Shown here one piece after another: positions 8,029 to 13,190 of a DNA stretch of 13,190 nt (the stretch's first letter is position 1; each line of letters begins with the position of its first letter). The DNA is from an uncultured Caryophanales bacterium. GTDB taxonomy: Bacteria; Bacillota_I; Bacilli_A; RF39; UBA660. The stretch spans positions 1 to 13,190 of the forward strand of contig CAMYVT010000028.1 of the NCBI GenBank assembly GCA_947302515.1. The letters run 5' to 3'. Both the position numbers and the translations under genes were made by a program. The notes below the pieces were generated by a model that had not been told where the DNA came from, made no database searches, and saw only the letters and a program-made list of their open reading frames with translations.

Positions 8029-8633
8029 TATCTAGCACCTCCTAATGTATTATCTGGTGTAGTAAGATGATGTTCTTCTGCCATTTCATCAAGTTCAGCT
8101 TGTCTAGCATCAATTTCAGCTTGAGTAACAATTCTTTGCCTTATATCAGACCTCCATTGATCACTATCTTCCCAACCATGTCTACTTAAATATTCATCCA
8201 TTGAACCATATTCAGTGCATTCCAATACTCTACCAGTTTGATAATCATCAGTATTGCGATTAAATAAATATAATCCAACATCAAAATCACCTGAAGCTTC
8301 AATATAATCTGCTATATCATCATAATCATAAAAATAATGTTGATTATCATCAGTACGATGAGTCTCTTTAGCAATACAATCTACTAGGAAAGAAGTAATC
8401 ATATCACTTACCATCATTGATTCACGTATACTTTGTACGGCATGTCCACCACCACCTACAATTAAAACAGCAGCAACAGCAATAGTAGCAGTATATATTT
8501 TTAAATATTTTTTAAAGTCAGAATATCTCATTCTAACCATTTTTTCTCTTCTAGTTCTTCTACCAGTACTTCCCGCTAAAGATTGTCTTCTTAATCTTTC
8601 AACATTTCTATTAGGGTAATCATATTCTCTCAT
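8028..8633 (-). CDS. arginine-rich single-pass membrane protein, unknown function
   Basis: No family recognised. The frame opens at ATG 8636, but GAGGTGG ends only one base before it, so the second in-frame ATG at 8633 has better spacing (201 residues). The first 45 residues are strongly basic (RLRRQ, GRRTRREKMVRMR). One hydrophobic segment follows (IYTATIAVAAVLIVGGGG, about residues 47-64), giving an N-in topology with a polar outer domain of about 135 residues. That domain is acidic, rich in Asp/Tyr (YFYDYDDIADYIEASGDFDV), and has two Cys. It ends in a Glu/Ala-rich helix and a polar tail (TPDNTLGGAR). It contains 21 Arg against 5 Lys, the reverse of its Lys-rich neighbours. It is the first gene of a minus-strand pair with the DUF1292-like gene. 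Length, ribosome sites and coupling support it as a real gene. Confidence 0.82.
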   Translation of the reverse strand: MREYDYPNRNVERLRRQSLAGSTGRRTRREKMVRMRYSDFKKYLKIYTATIAVAAVLIVGGGGHAVQSIRESMMVSDMITSFLVDCIAKETHRTDDNQHYFYDYDDIADYIEASGDFDVGLYLFNRNTDDYQTGRVLECTEYGSMDEYLSRHGWEDSDQWRSDIRQRIVTQAEIDARQAELDEMAEEHHLTTPDNTLGGAR

Positions 8634-8651
8634 CATACCACCTCTATTATA

Positions 8652-8680
8652 ATTATATAGAAAAATTAAAATAAAAGCAA
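8652..8680 (-). promoter_or_regulatory. candidate promoter of the minus-strand two-gene operon
   Basis: On the minus strand TTGCTT (8680-8675), a 17-base spacer and a perfect TATAAT (8657-8652). The predicted start near 8645 would leave a leader of about ten bases consisting almost only of the GAGGTGG site. The -35 match is weak and the region is AT-rich, so confidence is moderate. Confidence 0.45.
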
Positions 8681-8743
8681 AAAATATTAAAATATTAAAT
8701 GTAAAAATAAGTACAATAATCTATTTATTTTTTTTAAAAAAAA

Positions 8744-8752
8744 TGATAGAAT
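8744..8752 (+). promoter_or_regulatory. candidate extended -10 promoter (TGATAGAAT)
   Basis: TG at 8744-8745, one base, then TAGAAT at 8747-8752. There is no good -35 box. It lies 15 bases before the GAGGG ribosome site of the small membrane protein gene and diverges from the minus-strand promoter at 8652-8680. Confidence 0.45.
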
Positions 8753-8778
8753 TAATTATAGAGTAGTGAGGGATGATT

Positions 8779-9099
8779 ATGTATATAGATTTAATAATTT
8801 TAATAGTAGGAATTATATTAGTAATAATGTTCTTTAAAAGATTTTCATCATTTGTATTTTTTGTTGCTATAGTAGATATATTCTTAAGAATATTAGCATT
8901 TATTAAGAATAATATTGGTCTAAATGATGTGGCAGCCGTAATAGGTAGATATCTACCAGAAAATGTAATTGCAATAATTGAAAAGTATACTTATAGTGTA
9001 CCATTATTATGTCAAATACTAAAATGGTGTTTTGTACTTATAATGGCTATATTCTTAGTATATATTATTAAGATATTTATTAATAAGAAAAAAATATAA
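8779..9099 (+). CDS. small hydrophobic membrane protein, unknown function
   Basis: A 106-residue integral membrane protein with no recognised family. The frame opens at ATG 8773, but GAGGG at 8768-8772 touches that codon and stands 6 bases before ATG 8779, so I prefer 8779. Predicted helices are DLIILIVGIILVIMFF (about 4-19), SFVFFVAIVDIFLRILAFI (about 23-42) and a C-terminal pair of hydrophobic stretches (LLCQILKWCFVLIMAIFLVYIIKIFI, about 76-101) ending in NKKKI. The loop between (residues 43-70) is amphipathic (NDVAAVIGRYLPENVIAIIEKY). A loose resemblance to CvpA-type N-terminal helices is not enough for a name. It is a single-gene unit with its own promoter and terminator. Confidence 0.8.
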   Translation: MYIDLIILIVGIILVIMFFKRFSSFVFFVAIVDIFLRILAFIKNNIGLNDVAAVIGRYLPENVIAIIEKYTYSVPLLCQILKWCFVLIMAIFLVYIIKIFINKKKI

Positions 9100-9117
9100 A
9101 CGACTTAGTCGTTTTTT
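9098..9117 (+). terminator. intrinsic terminator after the small membrane protein gene
   Basis: AAA, stem CGAC-TTA-GTCG (9101-9111), then six T's. It starts within the stop codon and shares the CGA/TCG core with the other terminators in the window. Confidence 0.8.
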
Positions 9118-9138
9118 ATTTTACTAAAATAATAATTA

Positions 9139-9147
9139 TGATATAGT
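9139..9147 (+). promoter_or_regulatory. candidate extended -10 promoter of tdk (TGATATAGT)
   Basis: TG, one base, then TATAGT at 9142-9147. The ribosome site AGGGTGG begins seven bases later at 9155, so the transcript would start at or next to the Shine-Dalgarno sequence. No clear -35 element. Confidence 0.45.
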
Positions 9148-9165
9148 AGTGAGTAGGGTGGTTAT

Positions 9166-9768
9166 ATGGCGAAATTATATTTTAGATATGGAGCGATGAA
9201 TTGTGGTAAAACCTCATCACTACTACAATCAATTCATAATTATGAGGATAGACAGTTAGAAATATTATTATTAAAACCACAAGTAGATACTAAAGGTGAT
9301 AAAAAAGTAGTATCAAGAATTGGTTTAGAAAGAGAAGTAGATCATTTAGTAAGTAGTGATGAAGATTTATTTGGATATATCACTTCTAATGATAAGGGAA
9401 TTAGTTGTATCTTTGTAGATGAAGCCCAATTTCTAAAAAGAAAACAAGTAGATGATTTATTACAAATAGTAATTAAAGATGATATACCAGTAATATGTTA
9501 TGGACTAAGAACAGATTTTAATACTAATGGCTTTGAAGGAAGTACAAGATTATTAGAAATAGCACATACAATAGAAGAAATGAAAACAATATGTCGCTGT
9601 GGTAAAAAAGCTACATTTAATGCTAGAAAACTAAATGGAGAATTTACTTTTGACGGAGATCAAGTTGCTATAGATGGAGAACAATCAGTAACATATGATT
9701 CATTATGTGCAGCATGTTATTATGAAGAAAAAGATAAATATGTAAAAACTTATCAAAAGAAAAAATAA
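9166..9768 (+). CDS. tdk: thymidine kinase (type II)
   Basis: Phosphorylates thymidine to dTMP with ATP in the pyrimidine salvage pathway in the cytoplasm. The 200-residue length suits the bacterial type II (TK1-like) family. Motifs seen: P-loop GAMNCGKTSS (9-18; Cys13 where the family usually has Ser or Ala); VDEAQFL (84-90) with the Walker B Asp and the catalytic-base Glu86 position; CYGLRTDF (111-118); and a zinc site made of Cys143, Cys145, Cys181 and Cys184 (CRC...CAAC). The segment VTYDSLC before the last Cys pair fits the lasso loop that binds thymidine. ATG follows AGGGTGG at 9155-9161. It is a single gene, ended by a terminator shared with the convergent yigZ-family gene. Confidence 0.95.
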   Translation: MAKLYFRYGAMNCGKTSSLLQSIHNYEDRQLEILLLKPQVDTKGDKKVVSRIGLEREVDHLVSSDEDLFGYITSNDKGISCIFVDEAQFLKRKQVDDLLQIVIKDDIPVICYGLRTDFNTNGFEGSTRLLEIAHTIEEMKTICRCGKKATFNARKLNGEFTFDGDQVAIDGEQSVTYDSLCAACYYEEKDKYVKTYQKKK

Positions 9769-9791
9769 AACTCGATTAATCGAGTTTTTTT
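9766..9791. terminator. bidirectional terminator between tdk and the yigZ-family gene
   Basis: The perfect palindrome CTCGATTAATCGAG (9771-9784) is flanked by AAAA on the left and seven T's on the right, giving a stem that works on either strand. The minus-strand gene's stop codon (9776-9778) lies inside the hairpin, and the tdk stop lies just before it. Confidence 0.85.
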
Positions 9792-10351
9792 ATTAAACAT
9801 TCTCCAAGTATATTAATTTTATATTTATGTAATTTATCAATTAAATTTTTATCAATTAAACAAGTATATTTAATATTTTCTTTATATTCCTTATTAATAA
9901 TATCATAATTATTAAGTATATATAAAACATTATTCTCATCTTCATAAGAAAAAGTAATATCTACTTTAAAACCAAACTCTAATTCCTGATAATCTGCTAT
10001 TTTTAATGTTTCAGTTACAGATTTAGTATAAGCACGAACAAGACCTCCAGCTCCCAATTTAATACCTCCAAAATAACGAACAACAACTGCTAAAACATAA
10101 TTTAATTTCTCTTTTTCAAGTACATTTAATATAGGTATACCAGCAGTACCACCCGGTTCACCATCATCACATGATTTTTTATTATCATCATAAATATATG
10201 CATAACAGTAATGTGTTGCTTTAGGATGCTCTTTTTTAATAGTATCTAAATAAATATTTATTCTATTATCACTTAGAGGTATTAAATAACATATAAATCT
10301 AGAATTCTTAATAACAATTTCATTTACACAATTATTAAGTATGGTCCTCAT
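9776..10351 (-). CDS. yigZ: YigZ/IMPACT family protein (UPF0029)
   Basis: A 191-residue member of the YigZ/IMPACT N-terminal-domain family. The eukaryotic IMPACT/YIH1 homologues act on translation control via GCN1; the bacterial role is poorly defined. The signatures are unmistakable: ATHYCYAYIY (45-54), CDDGEPGGTAGIPIL (61-75), and VVVRYFGGIKLGAGGLVRAY (89-108). A ferredoxin-like C-terminal domain follows (about 125-191), as in full-length bacterial members. GGTGA at 10360-10356 precedes the ATG. The gene is convergent with tdk and divergent from the AI-2E transporter gene. The symbol reflects the family, not proven orthology. Confidence 0.93.
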   Translation of the reverse strand: MRTILNNCVNEIVIKNSRFICYLIPLSDNRINIYLDTIKKEHPKATHYCYAYIYDDNKKSCDDGEPGGTAGIPILNVLEKEKLNYVLAVVVRYFGGIKLGAGGLVRAYTKSVTETLKIADYQELEFGFKVDITFSYEDENNVLYILNNYDIINKEYKENIKYTCLIDKNLIDKLHKYKINILGECLIKKLD

Positions 10352-10366
10352 AAAATCACCATTTTA

Positions 10367-10375
10367 ATTATATCA
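10367..10375 (-). promoter_or_regulatory. candidate extended -10 promoter of the yigZ-family gene (TGATATAAT)
   Basis: On the minus strand TGATATAAT occupies 10375-10367. The ribosome site GGTGA starts six bases later. No clear -35 box. It faces away from the identical element at 10414-10422. Confidence 0.5.
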
Positions 10376-10413
10376 AAAAAATTAAGAAAATACTATTTTC
10401 AAGTAATAAAACA

Positions 10414-10422
10414 TGATATAAT
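10414..10422 (+). promoter_or_regulatory. candidate extended -10 promoter of the AI-2E family gene (TGATATAAT)
   Basis: TGATATAAT at 10414-10422, identical to the divergent element at 10375-10367. AGGAG follows at 10432-10436, so the predicted transcript begins only a few bases before the ribosome site. Confidence 0.55.
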
Positions 10423-10445
10423 ACTTAATGTAGGAGATGAGTAAA

Positions 10446-11639
10446 GTGTTCAAAAAACAAAAAGATAAAGATATGGATATTACAGCTCTAAATAATATTT
10501 TAAAAACAGGAAATAGAATATTAAATATTGGATATTTCATGGCAATAGTAGCATTAGTATTATTAGGAACATATCTAGTAAAAGAATGGAAAATATTAGG
10601 ATTTTTAAAAGAAATGTTACTTGTAATATCTCCATTATTTATAGGATTTATAATTGCATGGTTATTTGAACCTACGGTAACAAAATTACAGCAAAAAAAG
10701 ATTCCTAGAGTAGTAGGATGTATAATTGTATATTTAATAATAATTGGATGTTTAATAGCAATTGCTTATTTATTTATACCAACATTAGTATCACAAGTAA
10801 AAGACTTTGTTGTTGCAGCACCATCAATCTTTGAAGAATTAACTGACTTTAGTATAAATTTAGTAAGAAGAATAGATCCGGGTAATTTAATTAATACCTC
10901 TGATTTAAAAGATACTATTATGAAATATACAACTGATTTTGGTTTAGCAATAGCTTCAGACTTACCAAAATATGTTGTAGACTTTGGTAAAGTAATAGTA
11001 AGTGGTGGATTAAATATAGTATTAGGTTTAATGGTAGGATTCTACTTATTATTTGATTTTAATAAAGTAAATGACGCTATAATAAAAATAATTCCTAAAA
11101 CATGGGAAAAGAATTATAATGAATTAACTAAACGAATTAATACTTCATTAAGAAGTTATGTACAGGGAGTATTAATAATTATGTTATTAGTATTTCTAAC
11201 ACAAACAATAGGTCTAACATTAGCTGGTATGGAAGCACCAGTAATCTTTGCCTTATTCTGTGCAGTTACTGATATTATTCCTTATTTTGGACCATATATT
11301 GGTGGTATACCTGCAGTTATAGTTGGCTTTACTATTTCACCAATAACAGGTATATGTGTACTTATTTCAATATTAATAGTGCAATTACTAGAAAACAATT
11401 TCTATCAGCCATTAATAATGGGTCATACAATGAAATTACACCCAGTAACTATTATGCTTGGACTATTGATTTTCGGACATTTCTTTGGTATTATAGGTAT
11501 GGTTCTTGCAACACCTGTAATAGCATGCTTTAAAATATTCTTTGTCTTCTTTGATGAGAAATTTAATCTATTAAACAAAATCTCAGGAGATGAAGAAATA
11601 AAAGAACCAGTAAAGAAACAAACAAAAAAGAAAGCATAG
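10446..11639 (+). CDS. AI-2E family transporter (PerM/YueF-like membrane protein)
   Basis: A multi-pass membrane protein of the AI-2E/UPF0118 family. Members have been linked to autoinducer-2 export or Na+/H+ antiport, so the substrate here is unknown. A first hydrophobic helix (MAIVALVLLGTYLV) is followed by LLVISPLFIGFIIAWLFEP, then GCIIVYLIIIGCLIAIAYLF. A long soluble stretch (VSQVKDFVVAAPSIFEELTD onward) precedes the C-terminal helices. The family signatures are FCAVTDIIPYFGPYIGGIPA, the LLENNFYQP segment, and MKLHPVTIMLGLL with GIIGMVLATPVIA. The Lys-rich tail is cytoplasmic. The frame also has ATG at 10437, but AGGAG abuts it, while GTG 10446 stands 9 bases from the site and is preferred (397 residues). 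No terminator separates it from the T-box that starts two bases after the stop. Confidence 0.9.
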   Translation: MFKKQKDKDMDITALNNILKTGNRILNIGYFMAIVALVLLGTYLVKEWKILGFLKEMLLVISPLFIGFIIAWLFEPTVTKLQQKKIPRVVGCIIVYLIIIGCLIAIAYLFIPTLVSQVKDFVVAAPSIFEELTDFSINLVRRIDPGNLINTSDLKDTIMKYTTDFGLAIASDLPKYVVDFGKVIVSGGLNIVLGLMVGFYLLFDFNKVNDAIIKIIPKTWEKNYNELTKRINTSLRSYVQGVLIIMLLVFLTQTIGLTLAGMEAPVIFALFCAVTDIIPYFGPYIGGIPAVIVGFTISPITGICVLISILIVQLLENNFYQPLIMGHTMKLHPVTIMLGLLIFGHFFGIIGMVLATPVIACFKIFFVFFDEKFNLLNKISGDEEIKEPVKKQTKKKA

Positions 11640-11641
11640 AT

Positions 11642-11816
11642 AAAAGATGAGTATAATAAGTAATTATGTTAAGAGAGTTAACGATTGGTGGGAGTTAATC
11701 ATAATCTTATTAGAAGCTACTTTTGGAGTTTTCTCGGGATACCGTTATAAAAATCAAGACCAACTTAGGATGGTACCGGACGTTGTATTATGTCCTCCTA
11801 TGCTTGGTCTTTTATT
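11642..11816 (+). ncRNA. T-box riboswitch, tRNA-Ala responsive (GCU specifier)
   Basis: Stem I runs from 11642 to 11724. AAAAG/CTTTT form its base. The AGTA motif at about 11650-11653 faces the specifier loop, with GAA then GCT (Ala codon, 11716-11718). Upper pairs are AATAAG/CTTATT, ATTATG/CATAAT and GTTAAC/GTTAAT, capped by the GATTGGTGGGA apical loop. A small hairpin CGG-GATA-CCG (11735-11744) may be stem III. The antiterminator is TAGGA (11766-11770), bulge TGGTACC (11771-11777), GGAC/GTCC, and TCCTA (11796-11800). TGGT can pair with the ACCA end of tRNA-Ala. A terminator-like stem AAGACCAA/TTGGTCTT (11756-11763 with 11804-11811) precedes TTTTATTT. The specifier agrees with alaS downstream. 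Uncharged tRNA-Ala should raise expression of the operon. Confidence 0.92.
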
Positions 11817-11836
11817 TGTATGAAAGGAAGAATAAA

Positions 11837-12391
11837 ATGAAAATATTTGTGATAGGTGGTAAAGCGAAAACAGGTAAAAATACTTTTGGAGAGTATTTAA
11901 AAGAAGAATTAAAGGATTATGGATATAAACCATGCGTTATGAGAATAACCGCTCCTTTATATGAGTATGCTAAAAAATATTTTGCCTGGGATGGTAATGA
12001 AAGTACTAAACCACGTGAGTTTTTACAGAAAATGGGTATAGAAGTAATAAAAGAAAAGTTAGGTAAAAAAGATTTCTTAATTAAAAGATTAGAAGAAGAT
12101 ATAGAAATATTAAGTGAATATTTTGATGCTTTTATTATTACAGATGCTAGATTAATAAGTGAATTTGAAGAATTAAAAAAGAAGTATGATGATGTTATAT
12201 CTATTAAATTAGAAAGACATAATTATGATGATTTATTAACAGATGAAGAAAGAGAACATGTAACAGAAAAAGAATTAGATGAATATGATGATTTTGATTA
12301 TATTATAGAAAATAGAGTAAAAGAAGATTTAAAAACTAATGCTATTGAAATAGTAAGAAATGAAGAAAGTTATGAAGGAGATTTAATATGA
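11837..12391 (+). CDS. P-loop nucleotide kinase-like protein (dNMP kinase-like)
   Basis: A 184-residue P-loop NTPase. The Walker A motif GGKAKTGKNT (7-16) has the G-K-N-T ending seen in phage-type deoxynucleoside monophosphate kinases and related small kinases. A Walker B-like strand AFIITDAR lies at 98-105. A C-terminal HVTEKELDEYDDFDYIIENR (141-160) fits the LID/base-recognition end of that group. Substrate is not provable; a dNMP kinase is my best guess, with dephospho-CoA kinase or another small-molecule kinase possible. The frame stays open upstream to 11723, but that stretch is the T-box RNA; AAAGGAAG at 11823-11830 fixes the start at ATG 11837. The TGA stop overlaps the cmk start (ATGA), so translation is probably coupled. 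First gene of the T-box-controlled operon. Confidence 0.88.
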   Translation: MKIFVIGGKAKTGKNTFGEYLKEELKDYGYKPCVMRITAPLYEYAKKYFAWDGNESTKPREFLQKMGIEVIKEKLGKKDFLIKRLEEDIEILSEYFDAFIITDARLISEFEELKKKYDDVISIKLERHNYDDLLTDEEREHVTEKELDEYDDFDYIIENRVKEDLKTNAIEIVRNEESYEGDLI

Positions 12392-13035
12392 AAGTAGCAA
12401 TAGATGGACCAGCAGGTAGTGGTAAAGGTACAATTACTAAAATATTAGCAGAAAAATTAGGATTAATTAATATAGATACAGGAGCAATGTATCGCTGTGT
12501 GGCTTTAGCAACTATTAAAAACAATTGTAGTATTGATGATAAAGATAAAATTACTGAAATTGCTAGAAATATTACAATAGATTTTGATGAAGAAGGACAT
12601 ACATTCTTAAATGGAGAAGATGTCTCAAAAGAAATAAGAGAAAAAGATGTATCTAGTATAGTTAGTCCAGTATCATCAATTGTTGCTGTAAGAGAAATAT
12701 TAGTCAAAAAGCAACAAGAAATGGCCAAAGGTAAAAATGTTATTATGGAAGGTAGAGATATAACTACAGTAGTACTTCCAGATGCTGAATATAAATTTTA
12801 TTTAGATGCCGATGTAGATTGTCGAGCAAAAAGAAGATATGAGCAAAATAAAGAAAATGGAATAGAAATGAGTTTAGAAGAAATAAAAGAAAATATTATT
12901 AAAAGAGATTATAATGATATGCATAAAGAAGTAGGATCATTAATGAGAACTGATGATCAAATATATATAGATTCAACTAAATTAACCATAGATGAAGTAG
13001 CAGATAAAATGATGAAATACATAAAGGAGAGATAA
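12388..13035 (+). CDS. cmk: cytidylate kinase
   Basis: Transfers phosphate from ATP to CMP and dCMP, feeding CTP and dCTP pools. The 215-residue length is close to the usual 220-230. Seen: P-loop IDGPAGSGKGT (5-15), the NMP-binding signature DTGAMYR (30-36), VIMEGRDITTVVLPDAEYKF (118-137) with the conserved Gly-Arg-Asp, and a LID region with RAKRRYEQ (146-153) and RDYNDMHKEVG (173-183), where the family has R-D-x-x-D. The N-terminal match and order are typical of bacterial Cmk. It overlaps the upstream kinase by four bases; GAAGGAG at 12375-12381 is its ribosome site. In Firmicutes cmk is usually followed by rpsA or der; here alaS follows one base after its stop. Confidence 0.96.
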   Translation: MKVAIDGPAGSGKGTITKILAEKLGLINIDTGAMYRCVALATIKNNCSIDDKDKITEIARNITIDFDEEGHTFLNGEDVSKEIREKDVSSIVSPVSSIVAVREILVKKQQEMAKGKNVIMEGRDITTVVLPDAEYKFYLDADVDCRAKRRYEQNKENGIEMSLEEIKENIIKRDYNDMHKEVGSLMRTDDQIYIDSTKLTIDEVADKMMKYIKER

Positions 13036-13036
13036 T

Positions 13037-13190
13037 ATGAAATACATGAGTCATAATGACATAAGAGAAATGTGGTTTAAATTTTTTACTAGTAAAGGAC
13101 ATAAGATATATGAAAGTGCACCATTAGTACCAATAAATGATGATAGTTTATTATGGATTAATGCAGGTGTTACACCATTAAAGAAATATT
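13037..13190 (+). CDS. alaS: alanyl-tRNA synthetase, N-terminal part (3' truncated by window)
   Basis: The first 51 residues of AlaRS, which charges tRNA-Ala with alanine. The N-terminal catalytic-domain start is diagnostic: DIREMWFKFFTSKGHKIYES, then PLVPINDDSLLWINAGVTPL and KKY. It matches the Firmicute-type 'FxxFFxxKGH...LVPxxDxSLLWIN-G-V-xx-LKKY' pattern, including class II motif 1. AAAGGAGA at 13023-13030 precedes ATG 13037, one base after the cmk stop. An in-frame ATG three codons later is less well placed. Third gene after the T-box, whose Ala specifier agrees with it. Confidence 0.95.
   Translation, partial: MKYMSHNDIREMWFKFFTSKGHKIYESAPLVPINDDSLLWINAGVTPLKKY

Noticed and set aside
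11653..11658. TATAAT as a -10 box for the kinase-cmk-alaS operon
   Set aside because: It lies inside T-box stem I, so a start after it would remove the 5' half of the riboswitch; no matching -35 seen.
11723..11836. Upstream extension of the kinase-like gene from a TTG at 11723, adding 38 residues
   Set aside because: The stretch is the T-box RNA (stem I end and antiterminator), has no ribosome site, and the Walker A region begins normally from ATG 11837 behind AAAGGAAG.
12389..12391. TGA as Trp (Mycoplasma code)
   Set aside because: All Trp positions in the conserved proteins are TGG and this TGA sits at a typical ATGA overlap. This TGA alone does not decide the code, because a TAG follows two codons later.
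12342..12728. Minus-strand frame of 128 codons opposite cmk
   Set aside because: Shadow of cmk, low-complexity hydrophobic/Ser content, and overlaps the well-supported ATGA junction.

Overview
This window is a strongly AT-rich bacterial chromosome segment. It most likely comes from a Bacilli/Mollicutes-related Firmicute, perhaps an uncultured gut-type lineage. The evidence is A/T-ended codons, lysine- and asparagine-rich proteins, AGG-type Shine-Dalgarno sites, short A-stem-T terminators, a T-box leader, and Firmicute-type MutS, NusB, XseA/XseB, Tdk, Cmk and AlaRS. Trp is written TGG throughout and one gene stops at TGA, so the standard bacterial code fits better than the Mycoplasma code. There are no rRNA or tRNA genes, insertion sequences or CRISPR arrays, and no gene-free gap above 200 bases.

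Region 1 (1-2920, + strand) is a nucleic-acid maintenance operon. It holds the 3' end of mutS, a small alpha-helical gene with mTERF-like repeats, nusB, xseA and xseB, tightly spaced and closed by a terminator.

Region 2 (2950-7808) is a monocistronic unit with its own promoter and terminator. It encodes a 1588-residue secreted surface protein: signal peptide, an unrecognised N-terminal domain, 14 Listeria-Bacteroides (InlB B / Flg_new) type modules, a VPLTG sortase-like motif and a C-terminal membrane anchor. The first four modules are two copies of a unit exactly 564 bp long.

Region 3 (7807-8680, - strand) is a coupled two-gene operon: an arginine-rich single-pass membrane protein of unknown function, then a small DUF1292-like protein. 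It converges on the region 2 terminator.

Region 4 (8744-11639) has single genes, each with its own promoter: a small membrane protein (+), thymidine kinase (+), a YigZ/IMPACT-family protein (-) and an AI-2E-family transporter (+). Several of these promoters are TGATATAAT-like extended -10 elements lying almost directly on the ribosome-binding site.

Region 5 (11642-13190) opens with a T-box riboswitch that has a GCU (Ala) specifier. It precedes a P-loop nucleotide kinase-like gene, cmk, and the start of alaS. The inferred logic is that uncharged tRNA-Ala turns on alaS together with two upstream kinase genes.

The most interesting points are the unusual nesting of the T-box antiterminator inside its candidate terminator, the duplication-built surface protein, the Arg-rich membrane protein in a Lys-rich genome, the mTERF-like gene, and the recurrent very short-leader promoters.
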